Origin: Arctopsyche grandis
Lineage: Eukaryota > Arthropoda > Insecta > Trichoptera > Hydropsychidae
Assembly: GCF_051622035.1 (NCBI RefSeq)
Contig: NC_135366.1
Location: 10,260,001 to 10,324,000, forward strand
DNA length: 64,000 bases
Reading direction: 5' to 3'
The notes under the pieces: generated by a model
What the model was told of the DNA's origin: nothing
The model's database searches: none
What the model saw: only the letters and a program-made list of their open reading frames with translations
Position numbers and translations under genes: made by a program
Shown here: in pieces, positions 39,788-51,700 of the stretch
How positions within the stretch are numbered: the first letter of the stretch is position 1
How the letters are laid out: every line of letters begins with the position of its first letter

Positions 39788-42700
39788 ATGAAGTCGGTGT
39801 GGGGGCCGCTGTGGCTGTCGCCGCTGCTGGTGCTGTTGGTGGCCAAAACTGCCGCAGGTAACCAACCCCTCATTCCTCACTCCTCACTCCTCACTCCTCA
39901 CTCCTCGCGACACAACACATTCTACTCTTCGACTCGCAGACTCCGGCTCGCTCGCGTTCAGGGTTGCCACACAGTGCATTCGCAGTGATTTTTTTGCAGT
40001 GATGTGTTTTGTTTTTCCTTCGGCGGCAAATTACGATAATGACGAATTCCTTCGGATACAAAAACGCCACACTAGTGTTTACCATTCAAATTGTATACTA
40101 TTATGTATATTCAGTGTTGTGGATGTAAATGTATCGAATTATTGTCAAGTGTAAAAGTCATATATGAATGCCAAAGTGAGTGTTTTTTTTTTTTAGGCAA
40201 ACGTGTGTGTGTGTGTACATATGCAATTGAAGTGCATTCGTTTGTGTGATCTATCAATGGATTACAATTGAATGTATATTTAAACGTTCTTCATGTACAT
40301 TACAAATATTATGTGGAGTATTTATTTGTTTTGATTCTGACCATCTGTGATTTTGATTGATTTTTATTTATATACAATTTCTTAGTTCTTAAATTTGTTA
40401 TCTATTTATACAGTATGCATCTTTTATATATTCAAAACATACCATCATCATTAGCTTAAAAAAAACCATTTTTTTTATACTTTCAAACATTTATCATATC
40501 GTAAATCATGTTTTTTCTTATCTTTGTTCGGAAAGCTCATTTGATGATTTTGTTGGTATTTTAATGCTACTTGAAATCAAAATAATTAAAGTTAAATCTG
40601 GTTGTAACGTACTTTTAGGAATCATTAGTTCGATATTCGTTATAGCTGCTGTAATTAGATACATGAGCAAGTAAGGCCGCGTATAAGGGATGTACATTTT
40701 GAGGGGCGGCAAATTGAATAATGAAAAATATCAAAATTAGTTTATTTACAAAAAAATAATATTTAATAATGTTTAAATACATATTTGGATATAAAAAAAA
40801 AATGAAAATGAAGTAAAAAAGCAGATGAAATAGTCATAGAAAACATAAAAGTTTTAATAGTAAACTGACTATTATATTCTGTTTACATATGTTTAAAGAT
40901 GCATCTAAATAAGTGTTTTCATTAAACACAAATATATCTATAACTTGATTACCACTAGAAACCCACACTCAACACCCATGTGGCCAATAATCCCTTCACT
41001 AGTCTACATAGGAACGTCACTGACTATAACGAATACCGAATATAAAATAACAAAACCTCGAAAGTATTGTTACAGTATTGAAAATGCACAATGACTTAGT
41101 ACCCGAATTGATTTAATTTTTATTTTATTGCGGATTCAACAACACGTGTGAGGGTATTTGGATATTGTATCTGCTCAAATGTGTTGATGTCGTTTTTGTT
41201 AATTAGTAAATTGATTGAAGGGCGCGTGTGTGATGATTGTGTGCGATGTGTGTTGGTGTGTGGCAACCCTGGAGCACGTGTTTGTATTCCAACAAGTAGC
41301 CGAGCGGCCATAAGTTGTTCCAGTGATTTGAACGAGCGGGCTCACACCAAACGAAACCCGTTTACCGCCCAAACTAAATATTGTTTTTACTACACACAGA
41401 CGCCATTTTATTCGATTGTGTCGCCATCTTTTTATTCTATTATATATTGTATATGGAAATCATCCGTAGAAATTCCCCACCCGCCTCTAACAACAACTAT
41501 TCCAGTTTGGAATAAAAATATAACTATCTTATCTGTATCACCTGCCATTTTTTTCGCAGCTTCGCTTTTATTACTACGTGCGTATGTGTATGTTTTTCTT
41601 CTTCTTTCGTCGTCTGGTTTTATTTTGTTTTTTGATTTTTATTTTAGTCGCAGAGTTTCTTTCGTCGATGAATGGATTGTCGAAATTATCTCAGAATATG
41701 GAACGTGCAATAATAATCGATGTGTTTTCATTCGCTGCATGACTACACAACGCTTACTAAGTGTCAAATTACAGCAACGACAGTAATTCAATCATGGGAA
41801 AAATATCGCACGTACATATATCGTATCAATACATTCTTATGTACATGTATGTACATAAGAATGTATTGATGTTATCAATCATGGAAATTTAGAATGTATT
41901 TGGCATAGGTATTATACGTGTCTCTTCTGACAGTATTCAAAACGTATTGTACAATACTATGCTATGTATTTGCAAGAAGTTTTCTGAATTTAATATGCTA
42001 AATGTTGATTTAAAATATATTGTTGCTTTACTTTTAAACAATCATCGCGAATGATTAGATCAGTAGTCGGCGATTTAGTCACTTTGTGACACGTGAGAGT
42101 ATTTCTGTTGGCTCTTTTATAGTTCTTGCAGAAAACTACTATTATCTCTCTTTTTTATCTCTCTTTTTCATCTTATTAATGTTATGTTTATATAATTTCA
42201 GTATTTTTATTTCGTTTTCGACGTTCATTCGTGTTGATTTTTTCGAAAATGATTAAATTTTGTTAATATTTCAGCTTTAAAACCTGTCGATCCTGGATTA
42301 GATCAAGAGTATGTCTTAATGTCATGCTAATGAAAAAAGTTAATGCGTAAATGAATCATAATCTTGTTTGCGTTTCATAGTTTACATATAATATGTTGAA
42401 ACGATACGGCTAATGATGTCCGTATCGTTTTCTTTTGCGTTTTGTCGACATGTAAAATATTAAAAGTTTGTTGATTAATTCTGTGAAGGTGACACGTTCG
42501 CATTTTATATCAGTTCACTTCAAGATCGCGAGGTGCACTTGTCTTTCGCAAAAAAGTTCGTTCGAGTAGAAAGCGTGAGAACTCGGGTTTCCTCAATGGA
42601 TTATTTTATTATTGTTAGATGAGAGTACGATGTGAGCTCACTGTAGATGTGACGCAATCATTAATTACATTATTACATTGACGAAATCATTAAAAAATAT

Positions 42701-45700
42701 AGAAAAAAACCGCATTCGCGTTTTACGTAACAATCGTTACCGTTCAGTTTGTCGCGTGCGAATTAAAAACATTCTCGACACCCACCTCTCTCTCTCTAAT
42801 TTCATCTCTTTTATGCGTGTAATCTACTCACTAAGTCTCTATTTACGTGCCGATGGTGTTTTTATTGGACTTTTATTTGTCGATTTGAAGGCGTTTACGG
42901 TCACGCCGTTTTGAAAGCGAATGCAAATCACACCATGCGTATTAAGTATCGTGATCGGCGTTCGACGTGATAAATGCAGTTTTAATGCCAAATTAGAACA
43001 CTGTAATTTGGCGTGTAATTCTTACATGCCTGTCTGTGTCTACACACTGTTTCGGACTCGGCTGGAAGCAACCTTTCCAATGACAACCGTGTATCTATCG
43101 AAGATATTTACTTTCCAATGCATGTGGTTCTGTTCGTGCTCTGCACCGGGGTCGGCAAGGGGCAGTTTAGGCACCTCTCTAATATGAGGATCTGAGATTA
43201 GATTCGGGATGCCAATGAACACCAGAATAGAAATAATCGCCAAATTTAGTCCCGCCAGTTAAAAGTTAAGGACTTTGAATTTAAATGTGTGTATCATTTT
43301 CGAGATTTTTTTAATTACGGCGCATTGTACGAAGTTGGAATTGCTCGCAGTAAAAGACTATTCATATATTACTTTATGACTTGCCATGTAATCTAACACT
43401 GTTGAAAACATGATTTCATTTCGTATTACTACAATGGAAAGTGTAAATGATCTATCAAATAACAAGATTTCTTTTCCCGAAACTGTTTGAGCAAATTAAA
43501 AAGTACAAATTCGACACCGCAAAAAATTCCACAGATGACAGTGTGGAATTTTAGATCGAATTTAATTGGGTATTGTCAATTGAATGTAAGATTATTTTTA
43601 CTTAATCTATGTATATGTAAAGTATCAATATATGAAGTTTTGTAATCATGAGAAAACTCGATCTTGAGATTTTGACTAATTTGTACTTGATAACACTTTC
43701 GGGCTTTTAATGTGTATATTGTTGATACAATTCGAACAACGTTAATCCTATCACACTTAAACTTAATAAAATGCTTAATTTAGTAATTTTTTTAAGTCGA
43801 TCGGAAGTGGTACCTCCCCTGATAGGTCTCCTTTTTCCTCAAATACCAGTAAATGCAAAGTTTATTTGAATAGGTACTACATACGATAGTGATCTGATTA
43901 TATGAGCCGCTCTATTCGACAGTGGCACAAGTCCACTTTTCTTCATTTCGAGAAATATCTCACATAATGTTTAGCGTTTTACAATATTTAAAAATATTGG
44001 TGGCCTTTGATAAGTTTGTTCTGCTTTTCCGAGATTCTGGACATATCGAATTAAAACTATCGATAGCAAATTGTAAAGTCGAAGTCAATCTGAAATAGTG
44101 TTTTTGGAACTGAAAATTGGGCCTTCAAATATAGCGGCTCACATACGAAACTAATAAAATGTACGCATTTTAGCATAAAGAATTTGTCTCTCCTCATGTA
44201 CCTAAACATGAGAAACACTGCGTCTTAGATCTGCATATATATATTGAGTATCGGTGATTCACACTTGGTATAATCGGGTGGACACGATACGGGTGCACTC
44301 GACTAATTTGGTTACTCGTAACGTGACAACGTCCGAGTGGCCAAATGAGCGGTCTCAGCACTCGTATCCTGGTATCAGTTATCAATTCAATATTCATATA
44401 CAACAATCGATACAAAGTAAGAGTCGGGAGTTTTTCGTAATTTGAACGAGTCCAGCCTTCAGCCAACTTCAGTCCGACTTCAGCCAAAACGCCTAGACTG
44501 TAACAATTTCAGTTCCACTCTTGTTCCGCTATTGATACCGTTATCAGCATCGGCGATGGGGTTGTAATGCGACGAGAGGGTTGCTTCGACCGGGGTTTAC
44601 GGTGTAGTGTGCGGACAAAAACAATTGGTGTGGTCGACAATTAGCGCGAGTCCGTTCCCACGGCGGTCGCTCTCCTCGTCTCTTTCGCTCTCCTCGTCTG
44701 CGACAGTGCGAGTGAGCGAGACAGCGATATCGTGGGCGGCTACCGGCCTCGCGTCTCCGGCTGCACACCACACTATCACTCCATACCTATGCTTGCATAC
44801 CTATATTATACCTATCGTTCTATACACATAGTTTTTTGTCAATCTTTATCTCGTCTACGTATCGTCGTCGACTCTGTCGTCTTCCGCACTTCTACTTGGC
44901 TCGTTTATGTGCGTTTTTGTTGTCGAAGCAGTGGCTCCACCGCGAACGGCAAACGGAATCATTCCTAGCTTAGTTTTGCTTCTCCCAACTCGCATTGGAT
45001 AATCTCAATAACACTGTTCGACACGAAGAATGGTTCAGAGACGAGATATGACTTTTCTTATAGATCTATGCCCAGTGAACACGAATCTGGTAATAAAAAA
45101 TGTTGATTGGCTCGAGATTCGGAGATATATTTATTTTTAAATCGCGCGATTTTTCTATATTTTGTGTTGTTCGGTCGATGTCTCAAAATCTGTCAATTTT
45201 CTGTTCAAAATGAATATTGGAATCTATAGTCGGGTATTTTATCTTTCATTCGTAGTACTTTCCAGCTTTCAAATCTCTCTTAGTAGTCGTCCAGTTCAAA
45301 TCAAAAGTCAAAAGTACGCATTTTCACTTGGGATTTTTCCCACTGTTAATACTATTTTATATCGAGTATTTTCTATTGAAACATGTTTATTGGGATAGTG
45401 TTCTGGCCACACTATTTTCTGTTTTCGTTTAAAAGGCTTAATTGGAAGTGTGCTGAATTTTAAATTGGTAAAATTGCGAGCTAAAAACTCGTACTATCAT
45501 TTACTCGTATTTACACGAATCTGAATTGAATTAATAGGGATAATATATTAAATTGGCTTTGTATGAGAATTAAATAAAATTCCACTATCATATATCCAAA
45601 ATCATATTTCGACTATTCTTGTGGATTAATAACTGGCTTACATCGATAAAATAAACGAATCCACAAGAATAGTCGAAATATAATCCGTAAGAATACTACT

Positions 45701-48700
45701 CGATAAGTCTATCCAGGAAGCATTGAAAAAAAATCACCAAAATACACAGGCACACACACATTTTTTTTATGTCATGAAAACGTGATCAGTAATGGATTCT
45801 GAGTTCGAATCAGTCAAAATCTCGAGGTTGAATTTTCGCATGATCACAAAATTTCATCTATTGTTACAACGTACATAGATAAAGTAAAAATGCATTGAAC
45901 ATGGGTCGTGTAATCAAAGATTCGTTTATACGGGAATTTCTAACCATAGCAGAACTACCCGTTGGAAATCCCTATCTGTTGAGTATTTTAGATTGTGGCT
46001 TGGCGTGTTTTAGATTGTGAGCATTACATTTTAACAACAACGAAGAAGATGGAACTGGTTTTGAAAAAATACACTCATTAATAGACTGATTTTACCACAG
46101 GCAAGATGGGTGGAGAGGCCTTCATCCAGCAGTCGATTGTGAATGATGATAATTGATAATAATGACTGTTTATGTTTTAGAATGGTGATGTTTTTGAGTC
46201 CACGTCATGTTCGTCGCGCGTTCCATAGGCTCTTACAGGAAGTGCCTATATTTTTTTTACGCTTTAAGCTTTTTTGAACCCCTCTAGTTCATAGTATATT
46301 CTGTGTGGATTTCCGAAATAATCTCTTGCGAATGACTGTTTTTATGGGCTTTTTTGGTTTTAAAGTGTTTGATAAACGTACAATTGTGAGGTGTATTTTT
46401 TCTTATAATGACAACAACTTCATGTAAACTTTTTAAGTGTGGGTTTTATTTTATACGTGTCATCGAAAAGAAAGTTTATGTACCTATTTTGAATTAATTA
46501 TTGTAATATTTGTTCGATTTGGATGTTAATTACCAAGTACATAAATGCGCTCATCCAAACTGTAGTTATCTTTCTAATCATGTAAAAAATCTACACCGTC
46601 AATTTCTAGTTCTAAACACTGCTTACCTTTCGCAGGTAAATATGCTGATGTTTCGTATGTTTCGTTTGCAATTACGAATTTTTGTTGTAGTAGTATTTTG
46701 TATACGTACATAGTTTGGTTCATTTAGGACTTTCGATTCACTTGACACTTCAATTTTTGACGATGTTTACGTCTGTCATAAATAACTTCGGAATTCTAGT
46801 GGTTTCCTGTTATCTATTGCAAGGTAGAGGAAAGGGACGACGATCCGATATGCATATACATATTTATTCAGCGATTTCAGTTTTTTATGGGACATTCAAA
46901 CGACGCTAAATAAATCAAGTATAGTGATACGTGTAGGTATGTATCTGAAATGTATTCAGTTTATATCTAATATATAAGTTCAAAAGAGACTTTGTATTTA
47001 AGTATGTATATTATGTATTCAAATATACATATACATATTTAAATATGTATATGTATCTTTGGTTGGGAATTTCGTAAACTTTTTTTTTTCGATTCGATTT
47101 TTTTTTTCGATTCAAATAAATTTAATGACAACAAATGAATATTTACTATTAGATTCGCCATGTTTACGCTGTTTATATTACAACTAGTTACCTATATATT
47201 CAGAAAACATTCAAGATCATCCATCCATGTGGGATTCGACTAACTTTTAGACACATCGAAAGGTGTATTCGATGCGATGCACACACACCGACACATTGTC
47301 TATGGCGCCGAATATGTATTGTATAGTTTTTGCAATTATATTTTTAATAATAAATATGCGCATGCATACATACGTATAACAATGCGGCTATATTCTCACG
47401 AGAAAAGATCCAATTATATTCCCGGAAGTGTGTTAAAAATTAACCATAGCACAAACGAGAGCGAGCCGCTCGCTGATACGCGAGTTCCTTATCTATCTTT
47501 GAACATTTTTACACGAATAAATTATAATTGCCGTTGACCGTTTGTTTAACGACACACACAAATATTTACAGTAGAATCTCGACATTTTCGACAAGTCGTC
47601 TGGTGATACGGACATTCTGCAGGATATGATATGATGTATCTCGCACAAAATCGCTATTATCACAATATATAAAAAAAAATTGTACGTAATATACACGTGT
47701 TGCGTTACGAACGAACGAACGAACGCGTTCGTTATCAACGTGCGACCGGTCGCCGCTCACTTTCATCATTGCAGAGTGCGTTTGTTTTCGATTGTGATTA
47801 GCGGTCCACGTTTCCTCCCTCCTGAGGTCACGGCGCCGGATGTGCGTAGAATTTTTGAGTTTCGATGTGCAACTTGTCGATTTTCGTCCAGGTGTGTTGT
47901 CGTGTGACGTTCGGGGCGAACGCTCTACGGTGGTGTGCGCAGGTAGTCGTGACGTCACGTGCAGCTGCCGTTGCCAAACCCCTCGTTCGACATGTGAGGA
48001 TGTTGCTGTGACAAGTTTGCATAAGCAACGGTCAACTATGAGGTTTTTTTATTGATCTGATCCAGGTTGGGTTCTGCTCGTCTGTGCCACTTTTTTAAAT
48101 CTCGTCTGAGAAAATATTTATATATTGAAAACACATTATTGAAATTTATCACTTGGATTAGTACCTTGAGATAAAAAAAAATATTGAGATAGAAAACCAA
48201 TTTAAACGTGGTAAGCGAAATATTAGCGAAGTTAGCTCATTACTAGTCACCGGAGCCTGAGGGGGCCGTGTATTGTTCAAAGGTTGTAAATGCATTGTTA
48301 AAGGTTGGCCGAACAATGGATAGCACTGTGACTATCCTACCTCTACTCATTACATTACGGGAAAATTGCTAAAAAAGAAGTATATTTTTGACTTTTCAAA
48401 TTCGCTAGATAATCAATTATAACTATTTCAAAGCATTGAAAAGTCACAAATATGATGAAACACATCTTATTATTGATTCCAATGCTCAATTTTGGCATTG
48501 CATTACATATGATATTTTAAGTTAAAGACTAATAGCTAAAAAAACCATTGTCATATTCGAATTTATTACTTTATCTATGTACGTAGTTTTTTTTGTTGCT
48601 CAATACAGGTTTGATAAAATTTATGAATTTCATCTTTAAATATTTCGGTGCTAAAATTTTTAGCTATAGTCGATATTACAAAATAAAGGACAAAAGGGCG

Positions 48701-51700
48701 ATTTTAAAATATAAATATATCTAAAAGACAGAGCAGTAAAATAAAGGACTGTCCTCTAGTATGTTCAGCGTAGGTATAATGCATATCAATATGTATGCTG
48801 TAAAATAGCAATTCTAATTAGTAAGGGACAGAAGACGACGAACTTTTGTCAAGTTACGCTACATATTTTATTTCCTATTACATGAACACTCGCCTTTACA
48901 GATCGCTCCACAGCGACGAGTGCACTTAAACAGATAAAATACAATCAATCAACACAATCAATATACATACGCAAGTATTTTATACAAAGCGAATGCATAC
49001 AAACATCCACAGTGATGTGACTATGGAGAAATTTTTGCAGCATTTTATAATCAAAATTGGCGAACTTCAATACGCTGATTAACGTGAGATAAGCAATAGA
49101 GATAGGATAGGAGATTTTACAGGAACCGTTCCAATGAAAATAAGAAAAATTGGCAAACTCTGGAACGATCGAATCAAACGGAAAGATAGACCTGGAGGCA
49201 CAAACCGAGGTCTGGCCAGCGGCGGGTCTCCAGTGGGACTCGAACCCGTGACCACTCTGCTCGAAAGCATAATCGTTAACGTCTCTGGATCACCATACAT
49301 ATGAGCTATGTATGGTTATTTTTGTGCCCTCCACCTCCCTACAATAGTTGCTCGAAAGAAAAATAAATATCTAATGTATAAAACACTAACTCGATTTCTG
49401 TTATTACCAGGCGTTGCTCGGGTTCGATTAATAGAATAGACGAAGTACACGCGAAAGCATTTTCTTTTCGGCAGATTTAAGTACGTACGCCCGCTCCCCC
49501 CGCATCCTTCAGGATCACCCCCGTCCCATTATTATATACATACGATAGATATGTTAATCCGTGACGTTAAATTTAATAAAGAAACAAATGAATATTCAAA
49601 TAAATTTAAATAAAATAAAACTATTCATATAATGAATTAATAAAATGATTAGTATTAGATTAGCCATGTTTAAGCGGTTTATATTACAAATACCGAGCGA
49701 AGCCGGGTAAAACCACTAGTGTATTATAAAATTACACCGCTTATTTTAGAATTACAGTATACAGCAGTGGTTATATATATTTGGTCGCTTGTTGAAAATG
49801 CGGCTGACCGAAAATACTAGGTATTTAAAACAGTCAATATCTGCATCGCATCTTACTAGGAATTCTTCCGTTGTTAAACCCTCATTCTTCCTCGTTTTAT
49901 CAATGCTGAGCGTCGTGGTTATTGATGTCTGGAATTTGATGGACGGTCCGCCTCCATTCCTCTCGGTTCTGTGCCAAGTTGAAGTCAGCGTTAAGGGAAG
50001 ATCCCGTCAATTCTTTGATTTGGTCTGACCATCTCTTGGGAGAGCGTCCTCTCGCTCACCTTCCCTCCAGCGTTTCGGTTACTATTAGCCTCTCCAGAGT
50101 CCACATTCTTAATGGCCATATGGCCAAAGTAGGAAAGAACCCTTTTCTCTCTTGAGTCTGTCTGAGACTGCAAGCTCTTTGAGGATGGACGTTCGTGCTT
50201 CTTGCGGTCCATGGTAAGCGCAGCATCCGTCTTCAACATCACATTTCGAATACATCTACATATGTAGAATGTTCTCTCTTTTTCAGGGTCTATGTTTCGA
50301 CTCCATACAATGTAATGAGAGATACCATAGAACGTTAATTATTATTAAAAAAAAAACGAAACTGTCATTTTTACGCAAACGAGTGTTTGTCAACCACTTG
50401 ATTTCTTCGTGTTGATTTTATCGTTTCCGTTTCTGCTTTTTTTACTTCAGATTATTTTAATACATTTTTAAGGGTCGGGATGAATAGAAATTTCCAAACA
50501 ACTTCAATTATTGCTATGTACATATGTGCGGTCCAAACGACTTCAGAAGTATACACCGGGATTGGTTGAGATAAACATAAAAACTTTCCCCAAAAGTCGT
50601 GTCTCCCTCGAAATGTTTCGGGGCTCCAAAGGAGCCCACATGGACCCTGGTCATTTTGAATAAGAAAGGGGAGTGTCCAGTGAAAGGATGCGATACTGTA
50701 TGACAGAAGACGACGAACTGTTGTCGAGTTACGCTGCATACATATGTGCTTTGACGCTACAGGTGCAGACCAAATGTCAAATGTTTTTGCTTTCTGACTA
50801 AATTTTAATCAAGTCTAAATTTGATTTGATTTGATAAGTGAGCGGTTTATTCTTTCGGTTTGGTACCACTTACATTTTCATCTTTGATTCGATTTGGTAT
50901 GTTCATGAATCAACTGAAATCAACAATTGCTAAATTTCTATATTGAAACTGGGGAAAAACTTGCAGTTTGCTTCAGCAAACATTTTCCAAGAGTCCAAAC
51001 AAATGTGCAAATAGAAATTTTGTACCTACTATGTGTAATAAGTAGTAATGGTATTTGTACGATATTTATTGTTTAGGAATTTAGCTTTTTAACACTGGTA
51101 GTGTCTTCTTAATTGCATGTTTATTTTTTGTATTGTCACATTTGTGTACTTATACTCAACTTTGAAGACACTTAGCACTTCAGTGAGATGTTCTCGCACG
51201 CATGTACATTCATATAAATTCAATGTTTTTGCGTACTCGTTAATGACTTGACGCTTATTTTTTAACATCCAACGTCGATATGAAATTCATAAAACTCCTC
51301 ATATAGTATGTAGTCGTTTGCTTTCTTCACGTCTTATTTATTCATATGTTGTACATACATAAGTAGTTACATTTCATTGCCGTTTAGGCTTGTTGATCGC
51401 ATGACCTGGGGGCATTCGAGTCATTTATTCCCCTTTATATACCATCGCTTCGCTTCGGCGATTGCAGAAAAATAACGCAACAATTATGTAGTGCTCGTAT
51501 TGTGAATTATCATAGGGGTTGCCGTCGAACCTGAACTGGCTTGTCGCTATGAGGAATACTTCTCGGTATTTTGCAGTGTCTATCTATGTATATTATACGC
51601 GTATGTAAACTTTAGAGATTATGATGTTTTTTTTGTTGCAGACGGTTGAAGCAGATCTCAACATCTGTCCTTCGTTATGAATTAGTTTTTATGTGGATTG

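Noticed and set aside
40668-41028. Possible hAT element with a right end CAGTGACGTTCCTA (minus strand)
   Set aside because: The right end looks hAT-like, but the left end does not match convincingly and no 8-bp duplication was found.
41148-41786. 212-codon open frame in Notch intron 1
   Set aside because: It begins at GTG rather than ATG, has hydrophobic low-complexity composition, shows no family signature, and lacks promoter or splice context. Long chance frames occur in AT-rich introns.
43100-43260. Minus-strand frame with PKLPLADPGAEHEQNH
   Set aside because: The sequence looks more coding-like than its surroundings but I cannot tie it to any family or transposon; too short to call.
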